Assembly (NCBI GenBank): GCA_022712945.1
Contig: JAFLJP010000110.1
Span: 1 to 49,158, forward strand
Reading direction: 5' to 3'
Origin: Gammaproteobacteria bacterium
GTDB taxonomy: Bacteria > Pseudomonadota > Gammaproteobacteria > RBG-16-57-12
DNA length: 49,158 nucleotides
Shown here one piece after another: positions 18,178 through 28,083 of this stretch. The position numbers and the translations under genes were made by a program. Each line of letters opens with the position of its first letter. Within the stretch, counting starts at the first letter, position 1. The notes under the pieces were generated by a model. That model searched no databases, had not been told where the DNA came from, and saw only the letters and a program-made list of their open reading frames with translations.

Positions 18178-18204
18178 TTATCGTTTTAAAAGGAAATAGC
18201 TTTA
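18178..18204 (-). promoter_or_regulatory. Candidate sigma28 (FliA) promoter of the che operon
   Basis: Read on the minus strand: TAAAGCTA, an 11-nt spacer, then AACGATAA. Against the enterobacterial FliA consensus (TAAAGTTT-N11-GCCGATAA) each half matches 6 of 8 with the exact spacer. It lies about 65 bp upstream of the STAS start codon, just after fliK, and would place the che operon in the last flagellar gene class. A GAGGAGGTGA sequence and a hairpin TTCGGAG/CTCCGAA follow in the leader. Confidence 0.55.
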
Positions 18205-18211
18205 GCCCCAT

Positions 18212-19663
18212 TCATATATATATATCCACACCGGTTTGAGCATTGACTGTCATAACACTCTGAAGCGCGGCATCATCGTGGTGGTCGGAAGAGTCATCCT
18301 GTTGATGGGAAGAATCTGCCAATAATGGTTGTGACTTGTCATCTTGATGTTCAGATTGATCAGAAACACTGGTGTCGTTCAGTGCAATTCCCTGCTCTGC
18401 CAACATCTCCCTCAGCCGGGGTAGCGCACTCTCCAAAGCCTCTTTGGCTTGTGATGTCAGCACGTTAAATGTCACATTGGCCTGGTCATCAACCAGTGAT
18501 AATTTTATTTCAATGGAGCCAAGGCTGGCAGGATTTAATTTAATGGACGCCTCTTTGATTTGAGCATTCATCATCCAGACAACTTTTTCAGATACCGCTG
18601 TCCCCCAGCGAGGGTGTTGTAGAGGCAAATTGACGGCGCTAGTAACCGTTGCCTGACCACTCGTTGAAGGTGCTGTGAGCGAAACAAGCCCATTGAGTGC
18701 ATCGCTGTCCGAGTCACTTAACGCGGTAACGCTATTCAACTGTTCACTCAACAACGCTCGCTGGCGAACATCAAGCGGTTGCCGCTCTACCGCCAACTCC
18801 TGGCGCATAGTGAAGAGGGTAGCCATCAATCGATCGTGTTGCTGTGATTTACTTCCCTGGCCCGTATCAAGCAGCATCAGAGATGATCTCTCGTCGTCAA
18901 TATGCACACTCTCCCCAACCTGAACGCCATTTCCACTGCTGGAATTTTGCAGCATTTGCGCTCTGTATTGCGTTGCGCTCACCGCTGTTGAGTGACCGTT
19001 CAGTTGTACATTGAGTGGTAGCCCACGCTTGTTATCAACTGAGATCTCCCCTTCCTCTTCGGCTGTGGTAAGCGCATGCTCTGCTTTGGTGTTTATTGGT
19101 GAGCCATCGCCACTTACCAGTCGGCCATTAATCACGGTGATATTTTTCAATATTACGTTGGAGACGACAGGGTGTCCCTCGGCGGTCAGCTCTCTTTTTA
19201 GTGATGCCGCCATCTCTGGGAGTTGTGCCATCACCTCATCAAACTGCTCGGGAGACAGGTTGTTGAGGGTATTTAACAGCGACTCTGGCAATGGGGCTGG
19301 TGATGGAGGCAACTCATTGCCCCCCGGCATAACCGATTGCCGCTCCTCCGCACTCTCTTCGCTACTGTGATCAGCCAATGGCAGCTCTGCGGAGCTGGTT
19401 GTTGCCTCTTCAGAGACTCCTCCCTCTGCTGTTGCGAACAGCTGTTTCAAATCAGCAACCAACTGTCTGAGCGCCTCATTACTCAGCTCACTCTGAGGGG
19501 GATGCAAGGTGGCTGGAGTCTCCGCCAACTCAGGAGAGTCAGTGGTAATCAGGTCATTTTTCAGGATTTGTGCAAACAACGCCTGCTGATCACCCCCCTG
19601 TTGAGAAGTGGATAAACCACTAACCGGGGATGTATTAATCACTAAAGCATGCTGTGCTAGCAT
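18212..19663 (-). CDS. fliK: Flagellar hook-length control protein FliK
   Basis: This is the secreted molecular ruler that sets hook length and switches export specificity. The 483-residue protein has the expected layout: a long low-complexity Ser/Glu/Leu/Gln-rich N-terminal ruler region and a conserved C-terminal Flg_hook domain. Its signature is IKLNPASLGSIEIKLSLVDD followed by LESALPRLREMLAEQGIAL (about 365-425). The tail is Asp/Gln/His-rich. The stop codon lies inside an ATATATATATAT run (about 18223-18235), so slippage would change only the last residues. fliJ lies upstream across a repeat-filled 265-bp gap. Confidence 0.9.
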   Translation of the reverse strand: MLAQHALVINTSPVSGLSTSQQGGDQQALFAQILKNDLITTDSPELAETPATLHPPQSELSNEALRQLVADLKQLFATAEGGVSEEATTSSAELPLADHSSEESAEERQSVMPGGNELPPSPAPLPESLLNTLNNLSPEQFDEVMAQLPEMAASLKRELTAEGHPVVSNVILKNITVINGRLVSGDGSPINTKAEHALTTAEEEGEISVDNKRGLPLNVQLNGHSTAVSATQYRAQMLQNSSSGNGVQVGESVHIDDERSSLMLLDTGQGSKSQQHDRLMATLFTMRQELAVERQPLDVRQRALLSEQLNSVTALSDSDSDALNGLVSLTAPSTSGQATVTSAVNLPLQHPRWGTAVSEKVVWMMNAQIKEASIKLNPASLGSIEIKLSLVDDQANVTFNVLTSQAKEALESALPRLREMLAEQGIALNDTSVSDQSEHQDDKSQPLLADSSHQQDDSSDHHDDAALQSVMTVNAQTGVDIYI

Positions 19664-19790
19664 AACGATTTCAGCTCACATAATGTCATATGCAATATGA
19701 TTCATTATTCATGCCACTTTTTGTGGGTATATAGCGGTGAAGTGCAGTCAAAATGCCGACTCCTCAGTCGAGGAGGGGAAGCTTTGGGTC
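19664..19790. other. fliK-fliJ gap, unrecognised part with small hairpin
   Basis: This part of the gap contains CTCCTC-AGTC-GAGGAG (about 19760-19775) and no gene. Together with the MITE half and repeat that follow it separates fliJ from fliK, which are normally nearly contiguous. A fliK promoter or ribosome-binding site must lie close to 19664. Confidence 0.4.
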
Positions 19791-19880
19791 TAGGAGCTTG
19801 TCCGAGAATAGATAGGTCTACTACGAAAGCGTGTTTTTTGCTCATTTTTTCGCCGATTCTCGTTAAAGGGAACAACCATT
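19791..19880. mobile_element. Half of a CTAG-type palindromic MITE
   Basis: The segment begins CTAGGAGCTTGTCCGAGAAT and continues through GTGTTTTTTGCTC to GGGAACAACCATT. It matches the complement of the right half of the full element at 49075-49157 over about 90 bp with few differences. The other half is missing; homology stops at 19880. It is located between fliJ and fliK. Confidence 0.75.
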
Positions 19881-19890
19881 GCCCGCGAGC

Positions 19891-19928
19891 TGTGCCTTGA
19901 TGCGAAATGCCACCGGGTCGCTGACCCG
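19891..19928. repeat. Dispersed repeat, copy B (partial)
   Basis: TGTGCCTTGATGCGAAATGC followed by CACCGGGTCGCTGACCCG matches the complement of 39449-39482 at about 80 percent. It lies between the MITE half and the fliJ stop codon. Confidence 0.55.
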
Positions 19929-20372
19929 TCAATATAAGATGGTTGATGTGCCAGCTTGTGAGTATTCATCGTTCTCTTTTTGCTCGCGCTTGTTATCCTG
20001 CAACTGCTCATTGGTGAGGTGCTGCTCAACCACTTTATCAATCGCTTGGGTTCTGGTTCGTTTACTGAACCACTCGCGGCGTTTGGCCTCAAGATCCAGT
20101 TTGATTGAACCAATTACCCTGTTCTGCTCCTCTATTCCGCTATCAAGCTGGGAGATAAAAGCACGGTAACGCTGCATCTGCTGGACACTAATACCCACCT
20201 CTGCTCGCTGCTGAAATTGCGCTAGGTATTCAGATCGGTACTCGACCAACTGCCCCAGGTGACCTTTTTGCTCTTCCAACCGCTGCTGATATTGCCCATA
20301 GCTCTGCATCGCCTTGTGTTCTTCAGACTCTGCAATTTTTACAACAGAAGCTAGACGTACCGATTTTTTCAT
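19929..20372 (-). CDS. fliJ: Flagellar export chaperone/stalk protein FliJ
   Basis: FliJ is a coiled-coil component of the flagellar type III export ATPase complex that binds FliI and FlhA. With the ATG at 20372 (MKKSVRLASVVKI, preceded by AAGGTGATC) the protein is 147 residues, the family's usual length; an upstream in-frame ATG at 20399 would add nine residues. The sequence is almost entirely charged, Gln-rich helix (QRLEEQKGHLGQLVEYRSEYLAQFQQ, RREWFSKRTRTQAIDKVVEQ), as expected. The usual upstream partner fliI is absent: the next gene is rluE on the other strand. fliJK have therefore been separated from fliFGHI. Confidence 0.85.
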   Translation of the reverse strand: MKKSVRLASVVKIAESEEHKAMQSYGQYQQRLEEQKGHLGQLVEYRSEYLAQFQQRAEVGISVQQMQRYRAFISQLDSGIEEQNRVIGSIKLDLEAKRREWFSKRTRTQAIDKVVEQHLTNEQLQDNKREQKENDEYSQAGTSTILY

Positions 20373-20546
20373 TGTTGTGATCACCTTGATCCATAACAAA
20401 AGAGGTTACAGAGAGTAAGAGGCAAATTTTGCGCCATGAAGGAAACTTTGAATAATCCAGCCTAAAACATTATCCCTCTTTACTGCATCGTTCGTCCGGT
20501 AAAAAACATTAGAAAAAACCCCGTAAACCTGTGTACCATCGACCCC

Positions 20547-21152
20547 ATGGCAAAGTTGATACTTTTTAACAAACCTTACGGTGTTTTGAGTCAATTCTCC
20601 GATAGCGCACACGGCATCGCCCTATCCACTTACATCCGTATAGGCAACGTTTACCCTGCCGGGCGATTGGATAAGGATAGCGAGGGGTTATTACTGCTAA
20701 CCGACTGTGGCGCACTGCAACACGAAATTGCCCATCCAAAGAAAAAAATGGAGAAAATCTACTGGGTGCAGGTTGAAGGAACACCTGAGCCGGAGATGCT
20801 GAACACCCTGAGGCAAGGTGTCGCCCTTAACGACGGCATTACTTTGCCAGCTAAAGTCCGACGCATTAAAGCCCCCTCGCTCTGGCCCCGTCATCCGCCC
20901 ATTCGTGAGCGCAAAAATATCCCGACCCACTGGCTGGAGATCAAAATCCGTGAAGGGCGTAATCGCCAGATACGGCGAATGACTGCCGCTGTCGGTTTAC
21001 CGACACTGCGTCTGGTGCGTTACGCCATTGGCCAGTGGAATTTGAAAAATATCGAACCAGAACACTACCAATTGATTGAAGTGGATACCCCCGCGCCTAC
21101 TCCCCGAAAAAAGCACCCTCGGCACAAAAATAATTTCTCTAAAAAACAGTAA
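20547..21152 (+). CDS. rluE: 23S rRNA pseudouridine synthase, RluE-type (RsuA/RluB/E/F family)
   Basis: This pseudouridine synthase has 201 residues. In E. coli RluE modifies U2457 of 23S rRNA. The catalytic Asp is in PAGRLDKDSEGLLLLT (about 37-52), preceded by the LILFNKPYGVLSQFS motif at the N-terminus. Later family motifs include KIYWVQVEGTPEPE and the GRNRQIRRMTAAVGLPTLRLVR segment (about 146-165). There is no N-terminal S4 domain, consistent with RluE and not RsuA/RluB. It is divergent from fliJ with about 150 bp between. The tail is basic (PRKKHPRHKNNFSKKQ). RluE specificity is assigned from length and motif similarity. Confidence 0.88.
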   Translation: MAKLILFNKPYGVLSQFSDSAHGIALSTYIRIGNVYPAGRLDKDSEGLLLLTDCGALQHEIAHPKKKMEKIYWVQVEGTPEPEMLNTLRQGVALNDGITLPAKVRRIKAPSLWPRHPPIRERKNIPTHWLEIKIREGRNRQIRRMTAAVGLPTLRLVRYAIGQWNLKNIEPEHYQLIEVDTPAPTPRKKHPRHKNNFSKKQ

Positions 21153-21170
21153 CGACCTCTACACTATTGA

Positions 21171-21208
21171 GAGATTTGCACGAAAAATATGAATCGTGCA
21201 AAGCGCTC
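21171..21208. repeat. GAGACCTTTGCACGA palindrome, copy 2
   Basis: The arms are GAGATTTGCACGA and TCGTGCAAAGCGCTC around AAAATATGAA. It shares the ATATGAATCGT core with the copy at 44017-44080 and the arms with 2361-2396. It lies between rluE and mnmA, 45 bp upstream of the mnmA start, and could double as a terminator for rluE. Confidence 0.65.
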
Positions 21209-21225
21209 ATATTGTTTTACAATAG

Positions 21226-23015
<1,790 letters not shown>

Positions 23016-23131
23016 ATGATGACGGGGAGACTATACTGAAATCGGTGTAACCACCTATCATTAAACTCAGTAATGGAAAATGCAATGAAACCTATAGACC
23101 AACAGGCCAGCGGCTAAAAAAGGATTCAAAA

Positions 23132-23362
23132 ATGGCAACACCCATGCACAGCGCACAAGCATTGATTGAGAAAATTCAATCGCTTCCCACTGATCGGATA
23201 GCCGAAGTGGAAGATTTCGTGGATTTTTTAAAACAACGGGTAAAACACAAGAAAACTAACGCTAATAAATAATCACTGGATTTCCCCGTGATGAGCGTTG
23301 GCACATGGCCAAGCGATTTAAGCCTGAGCAGAGAAGATGTGTATGGCGACAATGGACGATAA
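23132..23362 (+). pseudogene. VapB-like antitoxin interrupted by an in-frame stop
   Basis: The ATG at 23132 opens a 46-codon frame (ALIEKIQSLPTDRIAEVEDF, then VDFLKQRVK) typical of short DUF2281-like antitoxins of PIN toxins. It ends at TAA 23270-23272. The same frame resumes at once with SLDFPVMSVGTWPSDLSLSR and EDVYGDNGR, ending at 23360-23362, which reads like the usual C-terminal toxin-binding tail. A single nonsense change therefore seems to have split one gene. The short 46-residue product might still fold but would lack the neutralising tail. The distance to the toxin start is the overlapping arrangement expected of intact modules. Confidence 0.65.
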
Positions 23363-23787
23363 CCCTTTTATTCATTGAGACCAATATTCTTGTTTATGCC
23401 AATGTCATTGAAACGCCTTTTCACGAACAAGCATTGGCAGCTATCAACACCGCGCACGAAGCAGGACGGACAATCTGGATCAGTCGTCAAGTTATCCGAG
23501 AGTATCTGGTTACGCTAACTCGTCCGCAGGTTTTTGAAAATTTACCAAGGGCAACAGTGCTTGAGCAGGTCAATCAGTTTATCGAACAGTTTCAGGTGGC
23601 CAACGATACCACCACCGTTTCAGAGCAACTCGTTAAACTGATGAGTGACTTCAAAATCGGCGGCAAGCAGGTTCATGATGCCAATATCGTAGCGACTATG
23701 CTTGCTTGTGATATTCCCTGTTTGCTGACCTGCAACATCAAGGACTTTCAGCGGTTTGGAAAGATTATTAGGATTGAGAGAGTTTAA
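23305..23787 (+). CDS. VapC-like PIN-domain toxin, start apparently frameshifted
   Basis: The PIN-domain RNase core is open: FIETNILVYANV (first acidic position Glu instead of the usual Asp), SRQVIREYL with the second acidic residue, and KQVHDANIVATML with the third. Homologues cleave tRNA or rRNA. The only in-frame start (ATG 23305) gives about 22 N-terminal residues that are merely another frame of the antitoxin tail. A natural start exists at 23352 (MDDNPFI...) but runs into TGA after eight codons. Deleting one base near 23370 would join it to the PIN frame as MDDNPFFIETNILVYA. I infer a one-base insertion. Together with the broken antitoxin, the module looks inactive. Confidence 0.6.
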   Translation: MAKRFKPEQRRCVWRQWTITLLFIETNILVYANVIETPFHEQALAAINTAHEAGRTIWISRQVIREYLVTLTRPQVFENLPRATVLEQVNQFIEQFQVANDTTTVSEQLVKLMSDFKIGGKQVHDANIVATMLACDIPCLLTCNIKDFQRFGKIIRIERV

Positions 23788-23871
23788 ACATTCCAACAAC
23801 AAAACTCCGCATTTACGTGGTTTTTGTGCAGAGCACGACCCCCGCTACATTTATATTCTTCCCAGCGATAA

Positions 23872-23909
23872 TCAACTTAACCACCGGCTTCCGCTGGTGG
23901 TTAAGTTGA
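23872..23909. other. Strong hairpin between PIN gene and large NTPase gene
   Basis: TCAACTTAACCACC pairs perfectly with GGTGGTTAAGTTGA (14 bp) around a GGCTTCCGCT-type loop. No T-run follows on either strand, so it is not a canonical intrinsic terminator. It may be an attenuator, protein site or element relic in the 247-bp region upstream of the large NTPase gene. Confidence 0.6.
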
Positions 23910-24034
23910 CTCTGCTTTACATCACAAGCTTCTACCCGAGAACCAGAGCCGTAATTTCATGCCACTTGCAATAACAATACAGCTAGAATAACCTCCTAAA
24001 TATTGCAGATAACACTCGAAGATGAAGGAACATC

Positions 24035-27000
24035 ATGCCCAACGGATCACCCCCAAAACAGATCTTAGCCCATCGCCCGCTGGTGATTAACCTGCGAAAT
24101 TTCAAGTTCCGTCATGGCGATATCCATGAAAAAAGCAGCCCTGATGGGTCATTTGTCGGGCGGGAACATATCAATAATAAAATTGTTTCCATACTGGAAA
24201 GCACGAAAGACGGTCGAGGGAGCTATCTTATAGCAGGCTATCGAGGCGTGGGAAAAACGGCTGTTTTTAAGCGAGCCTATGATGAATATAAGAAAGGTAA
24301 TAGGAATAGTACCCCCCCCCAAAAAAAACCAATATTGTTAGAGATCAACCTAGGAAATCGAGAACAATTAGATCCTAAAAATATCTATTACGCGATTGCC
24401 AATATACTAAAAAGCCAATTGGATGATGTCACTTTTAGGGGGAATATTTTTCAATACCTACCCATTGCTACCCTGATGACATTTTCATTTTTAGGCCTGT
24501 TTTTTGGTCAAGCCCTATTTGACGTCTCCTCCCTATTGTTTACCCTAGTAATACTATTGTTACTTATGGTTTGTTTTTTATATTGGGAAGCGCGTCACCC
24601 GATAGCCAAGTTAAATAAACTAATTGAACGAATGGAGAATGAGGTAAGCCATAGCCAATCAATGGGCGTAAAAAATGCCGGTGGAGGTGCCTTAATAGGG
24701 AAAAAAACAAAATCCTATCCCTGCCACTCCATCGAGTTAGAGCATAAAATAATCGATATTTTAAACAAGTTAAGGAGAAAAAATTACGATATTGTTTTTG
24801 TTTTCGACGAATTGGACAAACTCTCTGAAAAAGGGCTGGAAAACAGTGAAGATAGCCAGGAGATCGTTGATGGCCTGCTGCGCTCAATAAAGAACTTCAT
24901 CACCGGAACAAAGGCACGTTTTTTCTTTATTTCCGGGCGGGAAACTATTGATAGTTACTACTCGGAAAGAGGCAGTGCCAATTCACTTTATGAAAGCCTG
25001 TTCGACCAGGTTATTGAGATACCCAGCCTGCTCACAGATAATGATGGTGAATATGAAGGCCCCTCTCCCATTGCCAGCCAGACTGAGCGCTATGTTTGTG
25101 CAAGGTTGGGGCTCAAAGAAAAGGCCCCCTATTCATCCCTCAATAAATTTCATGTGGCGCTGTTAAATTCAGCGAAAGATGAAAAAGGTAAGAAAAATAC
25201 CCACCTGACCATACAGGTTCTACGTCATTTCATCTATTATCTGACCTTCCACTCCTGGGGCAACCCCAAGCGCCTTGCGGCAATCTTTGAAAGCTTTTTA
25301 GTACCAGAAGAGGGTAGAGATAGCGAACATGAAATATTAATGAATGCTCCTGCAATCAGAAAACACACAGGCTACTCACTACAATTTAATTTTGATCAAC
25401 AACGCTCGCTGGCACTAACCGCCAGCATATTCACCCTGTTCCAGCACCAGCTTAGCCGTGAGGTTGCGGTGATTGGGGACAAGCCCACGGTTACCGCACT
25501 CTCATCATTGCAATTTATCCTTAAACTGCATCAATTTGCCTTTACCCGGGAGTCACTGCACCGTATGTCGGAGGCAATCAATCTCTACCGCACGCCAGAG
25601 CTAAATGTCATTGTCGATGATCTGCTTACCCAGGTATTTAAACCCTACATTCGACGTGTACGCAATGGTGCTTACCGCTATCGATTTCATAGCTGTTTTG
25701 AACAAGAAATTCGTTATATCACCCATGTGAGTGATTTAGAGTCGGCCTCCTATAACTTCTCACTGGATGCCATGGGACCGGTAAAAAAGCACTTTCAATC
25801 CGATATCGATAATCGCCGGGTTTGTGACGATGTACGTGCCCGGGCTTATATCACCCTGGGCGATATGAATGCGATTGAACAGGCCTATAACAGCTCAGCA
25901 CAATGCTATTTATCAGGCATCAGCCTGTTAACCGCGATGATAAACAAACAAACAGACGAAAACACCGTAGTAAAAGATCATATTGACCTGAATATGACCT
26001 ATATAGACACCTTGCTTAAATACGGCGACCTTGAAGAGCATCGACAAAATTACAACAAAGCCGCCGCCGCTTATGCTCAGGCCAATAGCTACATTGATAG
26101 CCTTCTAAAAGATAATGAAGGCGATAAAGAAGAAACGGCAATCTACTCTGGAGACTCGAAGTGGGATGTCTACAAACAAGCCTACTGGGCAGATCTTTTT
26201 TTATCGCTAAAACGCAGCCTGCCTGACAATCTTAACGACCTTGAAATCAGTCTCTCTCAATCTGATCTTTTTGATGATGAAGATCCCAGGGTAAAATACC
26301 GCCTCGCCACCTTTGCCTTTTACCTGGGGACAACAAGCCTTGGTGTTGCATCTAAAAACTATCTTGACACTATTAAATTTGCAAAGGGAAAGTGGGATGG
26401 TCAGCATGCTGAAATTCCTAACGAGCGTCGTGATTACCTCATTGCCTCTGCATTATCCGGGCTTGCAGAGGCACGACTGACCCATGATGCATATCAGCTG
26501 CGTATAGATATAAACAAAGCCCACGACGATGAAATCAGCAAGCGTAGTTGGTTTGAAAATCAACTGAGCAGCAAGCTAACCAATGACTATCAGCCAGAAC
26601 CATCAACTGGCTATGTCTCGTTATTTTCACTGTCATTCACACATCAAAATCTATTCATAAATCTCTCGAAGGAGAGTGGGGTTGAGTGCTTAGGCATTAA
26701 CAATCCATTTACCCACCTCCAGATTGCGGCCGTTATTTTTGAAAAAAGCAACCTCTATGTCAGTGCGGTGATTACCCATTTCAAAATTATCACCTACCTG
26801 CTCTCTATTTTGGAGGCGCTACCTCTTTCTGGGGGCGGAGAGAAATCACATATAGAGAGAACATTTACAACCATTAATGAATCAGCAAAAAAGGCTTACG
26901 AACTAATCAACATGGCAAGACAGATTGACTCATCACAAAGCACTAAAACGCTGGTTTTTCGTGACTATAAAACAGATGATATGAACTCCATTGATGGTGC

Positions 27001-27985
27001 CGGTTTTTCACAGCTTTTTGATCTGTTGCTAGGAACAAAAATAGATGCCCCAGATAAACTGGATTACTCGGCCTTCTGGCAACATTCAATTTGGTCACAA
27101 AAACTAGCCGCATTACTCTATTGGAAAGAGTTTTTATGGGTACAGTACACCGATACTTCCAGTCACCTACTACCAAGCTCTTTTTTAACGCTGAACTTTG
27201 AACCAAGTAAAAACCCATCACTATCAATTCGCTCAACTATTCTTATGCGCTGGATATTTTCCCGTGCGTTGTTAAGAAGTGCATTAGGTGTTGGAAAAAG
27301 TGCGTTTAAATCAAGTGAATTACTCCAGCTTTTTCCATCAACAGATGGCGAAATAAATGATAGTTGGCAATCAGCTTACCTTGTTGCCAGAAACCTCCAT
27401 TTCTCCATTTTAGATATCCGTCTTATTTCACGTAAAAATTTAGAACTAATTCACCCCTCCCTCCCCCACTTCTACTATGTTCAGTGGAATTTGCTCTCTA
27501 ATATCGTTCTCGCTATTTTAGAGCAACGAATTTCAGAGCAACGAAGGGCCGCTTTAAAGCAACTAAATATCACTTTGGGGCAACGAATAGAAGCTTTAAA
27601 ACAACAAAATTTTACATACATTTTACCACCAGAGTATTTACATGAAAGAGCATCATTACGCTCCATCAGCCTTTTCATACAGAAACAATTTGTTGCCATT
27701 GACTCCGATTGCGGTGGCAGAGAGAAGATCCCGCCGTCACACTTCGATTATGAAACAACCTATACCAAGCTCTGCGGCAACCTCAAAGAGGCCATGAATT
27801 TTCACGACAATACCAGCCGCACGCGCACCAGCACCCTGCAACAGAAGTATTACTGCCACGACGATCATAACGATGCTGATTTCCGTACCGATTGGACTCA
27901 TGCCCACATGTTTTCCCCTGCGTCTGTCTATTTATACGAAGAGGTACAGCAGCGGCATAAGGAGATTAAGTCTTATTTTGAATAA
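24035..27985 (+). CDS. Large membrane-anchored P-loop NTPase (AAA/STAND-like, KAP-like layout) with helical-repeat C-terminus; function unknown
   Basis: The product has 1316 residues. After a FVGREHINNKIVSIL element (about 40-54) comes Walker A GYRGVGKT (68-75). Two hydrophobic helices, about 139-160 and 163-184, are inserted between Walker A and Walker B, as known in KAP-type NTPases. Walker B is IVFVFDELDK (253-262), followed by a sensor-1-like FFFISGRE (296-303) and a GNPKRLAAIF sensor-2/arginine motif (about 425). A winged-helix-like segment (LQFILKLHQFAFTRESLHRM) comes next. The remaining 700 residues look like degenerate TPR-type helical repeats. A C9-A8 tract at 24312-24328 lies early in the gene. 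It stands alone on the plus strand with no partner gene. Defence or signalling is conceivable, but nothing here proves it. Confidence 0.75.
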   Translation: MPNGSPPKQILAHRPLVINLRNFKFRHGDIHEKSSPDGSFVGREHINNKIVSILESTKDGRGSYLIAGYRGVGKTAVFKRAYDEYKKGNRNSTPPQKKPILLEINLGNREQLDPKNIYYAIANILKSQLDDVTFRGNIFQYLPIATLMTFSFLGLFFGQALFDVSSLLFTLVILLLLMVCFLYWEARHPIAKLNKLIERMENEVSHSQSMGVKNAGGGALIGKKTKSYPCHSIELEHKIIDILNKLRRKNYDIVFVFDELDKLSEKGLENSEDSQEIVDGLLRSIKNFITGTKARFFFISGRETIDSYYSERGSANSLYESLFDQVIEIPSLLTDNDGEYEGPSPIASQTERYVCARLGLKEKAPYSSLNKFHVALLNSAKDEKGKKNTHLTIQVLRHFIYYLTFHSWGNPKRLAAIFESFLVPEEGRDSEHEILMNAPAIRKHTGYSLQFNFDQQRSLALTASIFTLFQHQLSREVAVIGDKPTVTALSSLQFILKLHQFAFTRESLHRMSEAINLYRTPELNVIVDDLLTQVFKPYIRRVRNGAYRYRFHSCFEQEIRYITHVSDLESASYNFSLDAMGPVKKHFQSDIDNRRVCDDVRARAYITLGDMNAIEQAYNSSAQCYLSGISLLTAMINKQTDENTVVKDHIDLNMTYIDTLLKYGDLEEHRQNYNKAAAAYAQANSYIDSLLKDNEGDKEETAIYSGDSKWDVYKQAYWADLFLSLKRSLPDNLNDLEISLSQSDLFDDEDPRVKYRLATFAFYLGTTSLGVASKNYLDTIKFAKGKWDGQHAEIPNERRDYLIASALSGLAEARLTHDAYQLRIDINKAHDDEISKRSWFENQLSSKLTNDYQPEPSTGYVSLFSLSFTHQNLFINLSKESGVECLGINNPFTHLQIAAVIFEKSNLYVSAVITHFKIITYLLSILEALPLSGGGEKSHIERTFTTINESAKKAYELINMARQIDSSQSTKTLVFRDYKTDDMNSIDGAGFSQLFDLLLGTKIDAPDKLDYSAFWQHSIWSQKLAALLYWKEFLWVQYTDTSSHLLPSSFLTLNFEPSKNPSLSIRSTILMRWIFSRALLRSALGVGKSAFKSSELLQLFPSTDGEINDSWQSAYLVARNLHFSILDIRLISRKNLELIHPSLPHFYYVQWNLLSNIVLAILEQRISEQRRAALKQLNITLGQRIEALKQQNFTYILPPEYLHERASLRSISLFIQKQFVAIDSDCGGREKIPPSHFDYETTYTKLCGNLKEAMNFHDNTSRTRTSTLQQKYYCHDDHNDADFRTDWTHAHMFSPASVYLYEEVQQRHKEIKSYFE

Positions 27986-28083
27986 CGATAGAATCTTTAG
28001 TGAAAGCCCGTTAATGGCATCAAAACAGCCCACTAAAGGAGAGAAAAATTAATATTTTTTAACTATTTTAGTTCAACAAGAGA

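Noticed and set aside
23872..23909. CRISPR repeat or riboswitch
   Set aside because: There is a single hairpin copy with no spaced repeats and no recognisable aptamer; no CRISPR array occurs anywhere in the window.
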